DNA from: Deltaproteobacteria bacterium
Lineage (GTDB): Bacteria; Myxococcota_A; UBA796; UBA2385
DNA length: 5,634 nucleotides
Assembly: GCA_947462115.1 (NCBI GenBank)
Contig: CANHON010000309.1
Location: forward strand, 1-5,634
Direction: 5' to 3'
Shown here: positions 1 to 5,634 of the stretch, piece after piece
Layout: the number at the start of each line of letters is the position of its first letter
Numbering within the stretch: position 1 is the stretch's first letter
Program-made: the position numbers and the translations under genes
The notes under the pieces: model-generated
Seen by the model: the letters and a program-made list of their open reading frames with translations, nothing else
What the model was told of the DNA's origin: nothing
The model's database searches: none

Positions 1-464
1 GCGCCCTCGGCGTCGCGCCCGTCGAAGGTGGCGGAGGGGGAGCTGGTGTAGACGAAGCGGCCGATCTGCGCGGCGCGGCAAGCCGCGAGCAGGCGCTCGA
101 CCCCGCCCACGTTGGTGTGGAAGAAGTCCTCCCGCGACCCCCACACCCCCGTCTTGCTGGCGGCGTGAAACACCACATCGACCCCCGCCAAGTGGGGCAC
201 CAGATCGTCGGCTCCCCCGAGATCGGCCCGCACCATGCGGCAGCCCATCGCCCGCAGCTCGGGGTAGTCGCCCCGGGCGAGCACCGTCACCTGGTCGCCG
301 CGGGCGAGCAGGGCCTCGACGATGGCCCGGCCGAGGAAGCCGCCGCCGCCGGTGACGAGGCAGCGTCGGGGCGCGGCTGAAGGGGCGCTGGTCGTGGATT
401 CGCTGGTCGATTCGCTGGTCGATTCGCTGGTCGATTCGCTGGTCGTCGATTCGGTGCTGCTCAT
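1..464 (-). CDS. oleD: OleD, NADPH-dependent 2-alkyl-3-ketoacid reductase (3' end cut by window)
   Basis: Extended short-chain dehydrogenase of the 3-beta-HSD/NAD-epimerase type. In the ole pathway it reduces the 2-alkyl-3-ketoacid made by OleA to the 2-alkyl-3-hydroxyacid. I translated 154 residues from the ATG at 464-462. The Rossmann nucleotide-binding motif TGGGGFLG is at residues 38-45. VLARGD (61-66) closes the second beta strand, and its Arg64 fits NADPH preference. DVVFHAAS is at 96-103, and YTSSPSATFDG (139-149) carries the Ser region of the active site. The catalytic YxxxK lies beyond the window. The start is 2 bp after the oleC stop, with only a weak GCGAG-like ribosome site, so translational coupling is likely. 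Residues 1-33 are an extra Ser/Thr/Glu tail that typical OleD proteins lack (they begin almost at the Rossmann strand). No ATG, GTG or TTG codon occurs in frame between the start and residue 38, so the tail cannot be removed by choosing a later start. Family call firm; oleD identity rests on the operon. Confidence 0.93.
   Translation of the reverse strand, partial: MSSTESTTSESTSESTSESTSESTTSAPSAAPRRCLVTGGGGFLGRAIVEALLARGDQVTVLARGDYPELRAMGCRMVRADLGGADDLVPHLAGVDVVFHAASKTGVWGSREDFFHTNVGGVERLLAACRAAQIGRFVYTSSPSATFDGRDAEG
387..452 (-). repeat. 12-bp in-frame tandem repeat encoding ESTS units at the OleD N terminus
   Basis: On the coding strand the unit is GAATCGACCAGC (Glu-Ser-Thr-Ser). Three exact copies lie between two 15-bp variants (GAATCGACGACCAGC and GAATCCACGACCAGC), which encode ESTTS. 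Together they cover residues 5-26 of OleD. All units are multiples of 3 bp, so replication slippage would change the tail length without breaking the frame. The repeat uses GAA and TCG codons where the surrounding genes prefer GAG and AGC, and it is less G+C-rich than its flanks. This suggests recent expansion of a short seed. Confidence 0.9.
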
Positions 465-466
465 CG

Positions 467-2185
467 TTATTCTCGCGAAGCGACTGGGGAAGGGGCGCCG
501 CGGAGGGGCGGGACGGTGGCGGCCCAGGCGGCCAGGGCGCTGCGGTCGATCTTGGCGTTGTGGCGGACGTCGACCGGGAAGCTCGGGTGGATCCAGAAGT
601 GGTCGATGCGCTGGGCCAGCGGGTGCCCGGCCGCGAGGCGCTGAAGGCCCGCCACCAGCGCGGCGGCGGCCGCGGGGCCCTTGCCCGCCGCGACCCGGCC
701 GGGCTGCAACTCGACCACGAGGCCGGGCGTGGGGCCGAGGCCCACCAGAGCGGTGCGCAGCACGTCGGGGTGCTCGTTGAAGATGCCCTCGATGGGCTCG
801 CTGGTGAGCAGGGCGCCGTCCGCCGCCACCACCCGGTGGGACTTGCGGCCGCAGAACCAGACGCGGCCCTTGGGGTCGATGTAGCCCAGATCGCCGATGC
901 GGTGCAGCACGGTGTCCCCGCGCCAGATCTTGGCCCGGGCGGTGTGGTCGGCGTCGCCTTTGTACTCGGGGGTGACCACCGCGCCTTCGATCAGCAGCTC
1001 GCCGATCTCGCCGTCGGGCAGCAGCAGCTCGTCGCTCCACGTGGGGATGGGCGCGTCGGTGATGCGGATCACCCGCACGGTCGCCCCCGGCGCCGGCCGC
1101 CCCACGCAGGTGCCGGCCCCGCTGCGGGTCAGCGCCGCCGTCTCGCCGAGCACCTCGTGGCTGCCGATGCTCGACACCGGCAGGCTCTCGGTGGCGCCGT
1201 AGGGCGTGTGCAGCTCGGCTTTGCCGTCGAAGATCTGCTGGAAGGCCTCGTGCATCCACACGGGGATCGGCGCGCCCGCCATCAAGATGCGCCGCAGGGT
1301 CGGCAGGCGCAGGCCGGTGGCGCGGCCGTGCTCGGCGAGGCGCCGCCAGATGGCCGGGGAGCCGAAGGCGCTGGTGCAGGCCTGGTCGGTGATCGCCTCG
1401 ACCAGCTTGGCGGGCTCGGCTTGGCCGGGCTTGGAGGGGTCCATGTCGGGGATGACGACGGTGCAGCCCATGGCCATGGTGAACAGGCCGAACATGGGGA
1501 AGCAGGCCAGATCCACCTCGCCGGCCTCGATGCCGTACATCTGCTGGATGGCGTCGGTCTGGGCGTTGAAGATGCCGTGGGTGTAGGTGACGCCCTTGGC
1601 CGGCCCGGTGCTGCCGCTGGTGAACAGGATGGCGGCCTCGTCGCTATTTTCGCGATGGACCGCCAAGAAGGGCGCCGCGCCCTCGCGCTCCAGCTGGTGG
1701 GCCGGGAGGCCCCAGCCGAGGCCCGGCCAGCTGCCCACCGTCACCCGCAGGCGCACGCTGCCGAACGCGCTCGGGAACAGGCGGGAGAGCAGCACGGCGA
1801 CAGGCTCGCCGATCAAGGCGGTGGGCTGCATCGAGGCCACGCAGCGCAAGAAGCCGGCGCGGCCCATGCCGGGGTCGATGAGCACCGGCACCGCCCCGAC
1901 CTTGAACACCGCGAAGACCAAGGGGATGAAGCGCAGGCTCGGCTTGATGAGCAGGCTCACCCGGTCGCCGGGGCCCACGCCCTGGGCCACGAGGCCGCGG
2001 GCGTAGCGGTCGGTGAGCGCGTTGAGCTCGGCGAAGCTCAGGGCCGCCCACTTCACCCGCCCGTCGGGGCCGCGGCCGTCGTGGCAGACCACCGCGCGCT
2101 GGTCGGGGCGCAGGGCGGCCTGCTGCTCCATCCGCCGGCCAATGTTGCGGTTGGGGCCTTGAGTTGGGTGGGCTTGGGCGGACAT
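467..2185 (-). CDS. oleC: OleC, ATP-dependent beta-lactone synthetase (ANL/AMP-dependent ligase superfamily)
   Basis: In characterised systems OleC uses ATP to convert the 2-alkyl-3-hydroxyacid from OleD into a beta-lactone. The 572-residue product has the full ANL core. The phosphate-binding loop FTSGSTGPAKG is at residues 188-198, TPYGATE at 327-333 (adenine/carboxylate site), GDLGYID at 431-437, CGRKSH at 445-450 in the domain hinge, and RHNAKIDR at 541-548 with Lys545 as the expected catalytic lysine of the C-terminal domain. The length fits single-domain OleC; it is not the OleB-OleC fusion seen in some actinobacteria. I chose the ATG at 2185-2183 because GGAG lies 5 bases upstream. An in-frame GTG at 2230 would add 15 residues but follows the oleB stop directly and has no ribosome site. 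General annotation would call it an acyl-CoA synthetase; the neighbours and the RHNAKI motif favour OleC. Confidence 0.95.
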   Translation of the reverse strand: MSAQAHPTQGPNRNIGRRMEQQAALRPDQRAVVCHDGRGPDGRVKWAALSFAELNALTDRYARGLVAQGVGPGDRVSLLIKPSLRFIPLVFAVFKVGAVPVLIDPGMGRAGFLRCVASMQPTALIGEPVAVLLSRLFPSAFGSVRLRVTVGSWPGLGWGLPAHQLEREGAAPFLAVHRENSDEAAILFTSGSTGPAKGVTYTHGIFNAQTDAIQQMYGIEAGEVDLACFPMFGLFTMAMGCTVVIPDMDPSKPGQAEPAKLVEAITDQACTSAFGSPAIWRRLAEHGRATGLRLPTLRRILMAGAPIPVWMHEAFQQIFDGKAELHTPYGATESLPVSSIGSHEVLGETAALTRSGAGTCVGRPAPGATVRVIRITDAPIPTWSDELLLPDGEIGELLIEGAVVTPEYKGDADHTARAKIWRGDTVLHRIGDLGYIDPKGRVWFCGRKSHRVVAADGALLTSEPIEGIFNEHPDVLRTALVGLGPTPGLVVELQPGRVAAGKGPAAAAALVAGLQRLAAGHPLAQRIDHFWIHPSFPVDVRHNAKIDRSALAAWAATVPPLRGAPSPVASRE

Positions 2186-2190
2186 GGGCA

Positions 2191-2194
2191 CTCC
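2191..2194 (-). promoter_or_regulatory. Ribosome binding site of oleC
   Basis: GGAG on the minus strand, 5 bases before the ATG at 2185. It decides the start of oleC in favour of this ATG over the upstream GTG at 2230. Confidence 0.7.
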
Positions 2195-2196
2195 AC

Positions 2197-2216
2197 GGCC
2201 CGCCGCGGCGCGGGCC
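2197..2216 (-). other. Intercistronic hairpin between oleB and oleC
   Basis: A perfect 7-bp inverted repeat (GGCCCGC / GCGGGCC) with a 6-base loop lies in the 46-bp oleB-oleC gap and ends 2 bases before the oleC Shine-Dalgarno sequence. In the mRNA it could modulate oleC translation or stabilise a processed end. No U-run follows, so it is not a standard terminator. In DNA this rich in G and C such a stem could arise by chance. Confidence 0.4.
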
Positions 2217-2231
2217 TCCGCGGGGCGCACC

Positions 2232-3146
2232 TTAGGGCATGAGCCCGCGGGCGCGCATAAAGACGGTCATGGCCTCGAGCACGCGGTCGGGCGCGTCCTC
2301 CATGACGTAGTGGCCGACGTCGGCCCAGGGGTGGACCTCGGCCGCCGGGAAGCGGCGCTGCCACTCTTCGCGGAAGGTGGGCGAGAAGCAGAAGTCCTGC
2401 TCGCCCCACAGCAGCAGCATGGGCTTGTCTTTGAGCTGGCTGAGGCCATTCTCGATGCGCGTCAGCTCCTCGTAGCTCGGGTGCGTCGGCGACATGGGGA
2501 TGTCTTGCACAAAACGCAGCGTGGCGATGCGGTCGGCCCAGCTGCCGTAGGGGTACAGCAGGCCCTCTTGGGCGACCGGGTCCAGCGGCTTGGCGACCGC
2601 CCGGAAGGTGGCGACCCGGGCGAAGCCGTTGAAGCCGCGCACCGCCACCGGCCCGTAGAGCGGCAGCTTGCAGGTGGCGATGGAGAAGGGGATCTGCTGG
2701 CTGCGGAAGGCCGCGGTGTTGGTGACCACGAAGGCCGAGAAGCGCTCGCGGAGGCGCGTGGCCGCCCCCATGCCGATGGCCCCGCCCCAGTCGTGCACCA
2801 CGAGGCGGATGTCGCGCAGGTCGAGGGTGGTGATGAGGTGGCGCAGGTTGTCCACGTGGCCTTCGAGGCGGTAGGGCCAGCCCTGGGGCTTGTCCGAGAG
2901 GCCGCAGCCGATGTGATCGGGCACCACCACGCGAAAGCGGTCGGAGAACCTCTCGATGATCCGCCGCCAGTAGAAGGACCAGGTGGGGTTGCCGTGCACG
3001 CACAGCAGCACCGGCGCGTCGCGCGGGCCCTCGTCGATGTAGTGCATGCGGCCGCCGTTGACGTCGAGCGTCTTGCCCGTCCAGGGGTAGGCGGCGCGCA
3101 GGGCGGGGCTGGCGTCGGGGCCGAGCGCGAAGGCAGCGGAGCTCAT
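2232..3146 (-). CDS. oleB: OleB, beta-lactone decarboxylase (haloalkane-dehalogenase-like alpha/beta hydrolase)
   Basis: Characterised OleB proteins decarboxylate the beta-lactone from OleC to a cis-olefin, the last step of the pathway. The 304-residue product is a full-length alpha/beta hydrolase. HGNPTWSF (51-58) supplies the oxyanion hole and Asn53. VHDWGG (117-122) is the nucleophile elbow with Asp119 followed by Trp120. WGEQD (247-251) offers Asp251 as the acid, and GHY (278-280) carries the catalytic His279. Asp as nucleophile plus Asn53/Trp120 is the haloalkane dehalogenase pattern, so automatic annotation would probably say dehalogenase; position between oleA and oleC argues for OleB. 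There is no signal peptide, so it should be cytosolic. The ATG is 4 bp past the oleA stop, with a weak GGTGA-like site that overlaps that stop, which implies coupled translation. Confidence 0.95.
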   Translation of the reverse strand: MSSAAFALGPDASPALRAAYPWTGKTLDVNGGRMHYIDEGPRDAPVLLCVHGNPTWSFYWRRIIERFSDRFRVVVPDHIGCGLSDKPQGWPYRLEGHVDNLRHLITTLDLRDIRLVVHDWGGAIGMGAATRLRERFSAFVVTNTAAFRSQQIPFSIATCKLPLYGPVAVRGFNGFARVATFRAVAKPLDPVAQEGLLYPYGSWADRIATLRFVQDIPMSPTHPSYEELTRIENGLSQLKDKPMLLLWGEQDFCFSPTFREEWQRRFPAAEVHPWADVGHYVMEDAPDRVLEAMTVFMRARGLMP

Positions 3147-3150
3147 GGGT

Positions 3151-4176
3151 TCACCAGTCGAGCGCCATCATGGCGCAGTTGAGGCCGCTGCCGATGCCGA
3201 GCAGGGCCACGGTGTCGCCGCTGGACACCCGGCCTTGCTCGACCGCGCGGGAGAGCGTGAGGGGGACGCCGCAGGCGCCGACGTTGCCGATGTCGGGGTA
3301 GACCCGGAGGGCGCGGTCGAGGGGCACCTGAAGGGCGCCGCAGACGGCGTCGTGGTTGGCCTTGCCCACCTGATGCAGGCAGTACTCGGCGATGTTGGCG
3401 TGCTGCAGGCCCTGATCGACGCAGAACTGGCGCCAGACCCGGCCGGCCAGGGCCACGCCCTCGGTGAGCAAGGTGGTGGGGTCGGTGGTCATCTGCTCGG
3501 CGGTGCCGACGCACAGGCGGCTGTGCTCGGTGGCGGCCTGGGCGGTGAGGCCGCGCACCCGGTGGCCCTGGGTGGCGAGGTCCTCGCGCACCAGCAGCCA
3601 GGCGGCGGCGGCGCTGCCCAGCGTGAGGGTGGCGAGGTTGGCGCGCATGTCGTCCATGGTGACGCCGGGCTGCATCAGCTTGCGGACGGTGCTGCGGGTG
3701 ACCTCGCCGCTGCCCTCGCCGGCGACCACGAGGCCGGCCTCGATCTGGCCGAGCTCGATCATGTTCGCCACGACCGACACGCCAGAGAAGAAGCCGAGAC
3801 AGGCGTTGCCGACGTCAAAGTTGAGGGCCTCGGGCCGCAGGCCGAGGTTGCCGTGCACGAGCGCCGCCACCGAGGGCTCGAGGTAGTCCTTGCACACCGA
3901 GGTGCTGACCAGGGCGCCGATGCGCCGCGGGTCGAAGCCGGTCTCCAGCAGCACCTTGCGGGCGGCGCGGGTGGCGGCGTCGCTGGGGCGCACCCCGTCC
4001 TCCCAGAAGCGGCGGGCCTGGATGCCGGTGAGCAGCTCCAAGAAGCCGGGCCGCAGGCCGAGGCCGGCGTAGGTCCGCGCGAGCATGCGCTCGAGGCTGT
4101 CGGTGGTGATCACCGTCGGCGGGACGAGCGCGGCCTGCCCTTCGATGACGACCCGACGGTAGCGCACCCCGGCCAT
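3151..4176 (-). CDS. oleA: OleA, 2-alkyl-3-ketoacid-forming acyl-CoA condensing enzyme (thiolase superfamily)
   Basis: OleA joins two long-chain acyl-CoAs head to head by non-decarboxylative Claisen condensation, the committed step to long-chain olefins. The 341-residue product has the FabH/KAS III fold signatures: NACLGF with nucleophile Cys126, LHQVGKAN with His268, and GNVGACGVP with Asn298. Glu100 (in DYLEPS) lies 26 residues before the Cys. In Xanthomonas campestris OleA the corresponding residues as I remember them are Glu117, Cys143, His285 and Asn315, and all the spacings match exactly. This supports OleA over ordinary FabH, which lacks that glutamate. The start is the ATG at 4176-4174, 5 bases after AGGAG. 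A GTG two codons upstream (4182) overlaps that ribosome site and is unlikely. It is first in the operon, with a 118-bp gap upstream where a promoter would be expected. Confidence 0.96.
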   Translation of the reverse strand: MAGVRYRRVVIEGQAALVPPTVITTDSLERMLARTYAGLGLRPGFLELLTGIQARRFWEDGVRPSDAATRAARKVLLETGFDPRRIGALVSTSVCKDYLEPSVAALVHGNLGLRPEALNFDVGNACLGFFSGVSVVANMIELGQIEAGLVVAGEGSGEVTRSTVRKLMQPGVTMDDMRANLATLTLGSAAAAWLLVREDLATQGHRVRGLTAQAATEHSRLCVGTAEQMTTDPTTLLTEGVALAGRVWRQFCVDQGLQHANIAEYCLHQVGKANHDAVCGALQVPLDRALRVYPDIGNVGACGVPLTLSRAVEQGRVSSGDTVALLGIGSGLNCAMMALDW

Positions 4177-4181
4177 GCCCA

Positions 4182-4186
4182 CTCCT
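4182..4186 (-). promoter_or_regulatory. Ribosome binding site of oleA
   Basis: AGGAG on the minus strand, 5 bases before the ATG at 4176. It is the strongest Shine-Dalgarno sequence in the operon, fitting a leading gene whose translation does not depend on coupling. Confidence 0.8.
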
Positions 4187-4189
4187 CTG

Positions 4190-4210
4190 CGGTTCCGCCG
4201 GGCCTAACCG
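4190..4210. promoter_or_regulatory. 21-bp imperfect dyad upstream of oleA, candidate operator or leader hairpin
   Basis: The plus-strand sequence runs CGGTT-cc-GCC-G-GGC-ct-AACCG: 8 of 10 position pairs are complementary around a central G. It lies 3 bases upstream of the oleA ribosome binding site, in the only sizeable intergenic gap of the window. Its size and symmetry would suit a dimeric regulator (for example TetR or MarR type), but no regulator gene is present here. I could not identify convincing -35/-10 boxes in the 118-bp gap. It could instead form an RNA stem near the start of the transcript. Confidence 0.35.
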
Positions 4211-4249
4211 CAACGGGGCGCCTCGGGTCAGCTTTGGCCGCACCGTCAC

Positions 4250-4301
4250 GCGCCTGAGCCGGGCGCGGGCCGCTCCCGCCAGAGGGGCGCGGGCTCAGCG
4301 C
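4250..4301 (-). other. Hairpin spanning the stop of the TPR gene, possible weak terminator
   Basis: The arms at 4250-4260 (GCGCCTGAGCC on the plus strand) and 4292-4301 (GGCTCAGCGC) pair over 10 bp with one bulged base around a G+C-rich 31-base loop. The TGA stop at 4297-4295 lies inside one arm. No U-run follows on the minus strand, so intrinsic termination would be inefficient. Read-through from the TPR gene into oleA cannot be excluded. Confidence 0.3.
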
Positions 4302-4311
4302 GGGCCGCTCC
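4263..4311. repeat. Pair of 14-bp direct repeats at the 3' end of the TPR gene
   Basis: GCGCGGGCCGCTCC occurs at 4263-4276 and again at 4298-4311 on the plus strand, 35 bp apart in register. The second copy lies in the last codons of the TPR gene and the first lies just past its stop. The simplest reading is a small local duplication. A binding-site pair is possible, but nothing else supports it. Confidence 0.5.
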
Positions 4312-5634
4312 GCACAGCGCCGGCGTCCTGGGTCTCTTCGTCTTCGTCGTCGGGGTCGGCCTCCAGCGCCGCCGCCCGCAGCTCGAGGCGCTGGGCCGCG
4401 CTGTTGTCGCCGAGCGCCCGGAGCTGGGCCGCCGCGAAGCGCAGGGCATCGACCCCGCGGGCCTCTTCGCCTTGGCGCACCGCGGCCTCGGCGCCGAGGG
4501 TGGCCATGCGGGCGTTGTCGCGATCGACGAAGCCAGTGTCGCTGACGATGTAGCGGGCGGCGTCGAGGTGGTGGTCGAAGGCGCCCCACTCGCCGTGCCA
4601 GGCCAAGGGCGCGAGCAGGGTGAGGTGGGCGGCGGCGCACAGCACCTGCCGGCCCTCGAGGGTCAGCGCGCGCAGGGTGGGCTCGATGAGGCTGCGGGCC
4701 TCGACGTGCTCGCCCTTCTCGACGAGCAGCACCGCGAGGTTGAGGCGGGCGAGCGAGGCCTGCGGGTGGGCGCAGAGCTCCATCTCTTGCAGGGCGGCCC
4801 GGCACTCGGTCTCGGCCCGCTCCAAGGCGCCCTCGCGGCGCGACACGTCGCCCAAGGTGTTGTTCGCGGCGCAGACCCCCCAGCGATCGCCCAAGGCGGC
4901 CAGCTCGGCCCCGGCGAGGATCAGCTCCTGGCGGGCGACCTCGGGGTGCCCCTCTTGGAGCGAGACCCGGCCCAGCAGGGCGTGGCAGAGGGCGACGGTG
5001 TGGGGATCGTGCCCGCGGCTGGCGGCCTCTTGGGCCTCGCGCGCCCGGCCGGCGGCGATGGCGAGCTCGCCCCGCTGCAGGCGGCCCTGGGCCTCGGACA
5101 GCAGCGCGCGGCCCTCGGCCCCGGGATCGCCGAGCTCGCGGGCCTGGCGGCGCAGCTCGATGGCCCCGGTGATGGCGCCGAGCAGGTCGCCGGTGCTGCG
5201 CACGAGCTCGACCCGGAGGAGCTGCAGGGGCGGGAGCACCCGGGTCCAGCGGTGGCGGCGGGCCGCGGCGATGGCCTCGTCCACCCGGTCGAGGAAGGTG
5301 GCGGGATCACTGTGCAGCGCGTCAATCTCAAGGAGGATGAGCTTGCCTTGGGCCCAGAGCTCGTCGGTGGTGCGGAGCTGCAGGGCGGTCAGCGCCCGCT
5401 CCCGATAGGCCACGAGGCGGCGGGCCTCGGCGGGCTCTCCGCGGCGCAGGCGCTCTTTGGCGCCGTCGAGCAGGGCGCCTAGGGCAGGCAGGGCGGCGCC
5501 GCCGGCGAGCAGGTGGCGGCCTAAGCGCTCCGAAAGCCCGGCGGGGGCCCCCCGGCGCTCCTTCACCCGGCGCTCGAGCAGCTCGACGATGGCCCGGTGG
5601 TGATCGCGCAGGCGACCGAGGCCCTCCGCCCGGA
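4295..5634 (-). CDS. C-terminal part of a large TPR-like helical protein, probably a Ser/Thr-kinase/ATPase-type signalling protein (5' end outside window)
   Basis: 445 residues are visible and the frame stays open to the window edge, so the true start is upstream. The GTG at 5566 is probably just an internal valine. The sequence is Ala/Leu/Arg/Glu-rich with repeated helix pairs of tetratricopeptide type, clearest at visible residues 211-249, 250-286 (NTLGDVSRREGALERAE) and 292-324 (LARLNLAVLLVEKGEHVEAR). The fragment ends in an acidic tail, DPDDEDEE (427-434). From memory, this helical pattern resembles the C-terminal halves of large myxobacterial proteins that join a Ser/Thr kinase and an AAA-type ATPase to TPRs. 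The kinase and ATPase parts, if present, are outside the window, so only the TPR character is directly supported. No membrane segment is visible. It is co-oriented with oleA and ends 118 bp before it. A role in controlling the ole operon would be pure speculation. Confidence 0.75.
   Translation of the reverse strand, partial: RAEGLGRLRDHHRAIVELLERRVKERRGAPAGLSERLGRHLLAGGAALPALGALLDGAKERLRRGEPAEARRLVAYRERALTALQLRTTDELWAQGKLILLEIDALHSDPATFLDRVDEAIAAARRHRWTRVLPPLQLLRVELVRSTGDLLGAITGAIELRRQARELGDPGAEGRALLSEAQGRLQRGELAIAAGRAREAQEAASRGHDPHTVALCHALLGRVSLQEGHPEVARQELILAGAELAALGDRWGVCAANNTLGDVSRREGALERAETECRAALQEMELCAHPQASLARLNLAVLLVEKGEHVEARSLIEPTLRALTLEGRQVLCAAAHLTLLAPLAWHGEWGAFDHHLDAARYIVSDTGFVDRDNARMATLGAEAAVRQGEEARGVDALRFAAAQLRALGDNSAAQRLELRAAALEADPDDEDEETQDAGAVRSGPR

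Noticed and set aside
387..452. CRISPR-like or intergenic repeat array
   Set aside because: The units are contiguous 12-15 bp in-frame coding repeats without spacers.
2186..2230. GTG at 2230 as the start of oleC
   Set aside because: It has no ribosome binding site and would put the 7-bp hairpin in the coding sequence; the ATG at 2185 has GGAG at proper spacing.
560..2242. 560-residue plus-strand open frame opposite oleC
   Set aside because: It is antisense to a well-conserved gene, its product is low-complexity Gly/Ala/His/Arg-rich with no recognisable motif, and long antisense frames are normal in DNA with such G+C-rich third positions.
4177..4182. GTG at 4182 as the start of oleA
   Set aside because: It overlaps the AGGAG ribosome site, whereas the ATG at 4176 is correctly spaced from it.
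3145..4257. 370-residue plus-strand open frame opposite oleA, and similar ones at 2184-3182 and 4472-5482
   Set aside because: They mirror the codon phase of the minus-strand genes and show no family motif; they are compositional shadows.
4177..4294. A sigma70-type promoter for oleA
   Set aside because: I could not find a -35/-10 pair that stands out from the G+C-rich background, so no promoter is annotated even though one is expected.
5564..5566. GTG at 5566 as the start of the TPR protein
   Set aside because: The frame is open for all 22 codons upstream to the window edge with the same helical composition, and no ribosome site precedes it; the gene is truncated by the window.

Overview
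The window comes from a very G+C-rich bacterial chromosome (third codon positions are almost always G or C). All the genes lie on the minus strand, tightly packed. The architecture of the upstream TPR protein and the presence of a separate oleA-oleB-oleC-oleD cluster suggest a myxobacterium or related Myxococcota/deltaproteobacterial lineage. That taxonomic guess is inference, because no rRNA or other marker gene is present.

Reading in the direction of transcription (high to low coordinates), there are three parts. (1) 5634-4295 is the C-terminal end of a large helical TPR-type protein, cut at its 5' end by the window edge; it resembles the TPR tails of myxobacterial Ser/Thr-kinase/ATPase signalling proteins. 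(2) 4294-4177 is a 118-bp intergenic gap. It holds a 14-bp direct repeat, a hairpin that spans the TPR stop codon, and a 21-bp imperfect dyad directly upstream of the oleA ribosome binding site. (3) A four-gene operon follows: oleA (4176-3151), oleB (3146-2232), oleC (2185-467) and oleD (464 to beyond base 1, cut at its 3' end). The spacings are 4 bp, 46 bp and 2 bp.

The operon encodes the known head-to-head hydrocarbon pathway. OleA, a thiolase-fold enzyme, joins two fatty acyl-CoAs by non-decarboxylative Claisen condensation to give a 2-alkyl-3-ketoacid. OleD, an NADPH-dependent short-chain dehydrogenase, reduces it to the 2-alkyl-3-hydroxyacid. OleC, an ANL-superfamily enzyme, closes it with ATP to a beta-lactone. 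OleB, an alpha/beta hydrolase of the haloalkane-dehalogenase type, decarboxylates the lactone to a long-chain cis-olefin. In studied bacteria OleB, OleC and OleD form a large cytosolic assembly. The expected catalytic residues of OleA, OleB and OleC are all visible, so the pathway looks functional as far as this window shows.

The most unusual feature is the start of oleD: about 33 extra N-terminal residues, built mainly of a Ser/Thr/Glu repeat (ESTS units) encoded by a 12-bp tandem DNA repeat, sit before the Rossmann fold. I found no wholly unknown system here. The pathway is described, and the novelty is in the OleD tail, the candidate operator in front of oleA, and the linkage to a signalling-type TPR protein.
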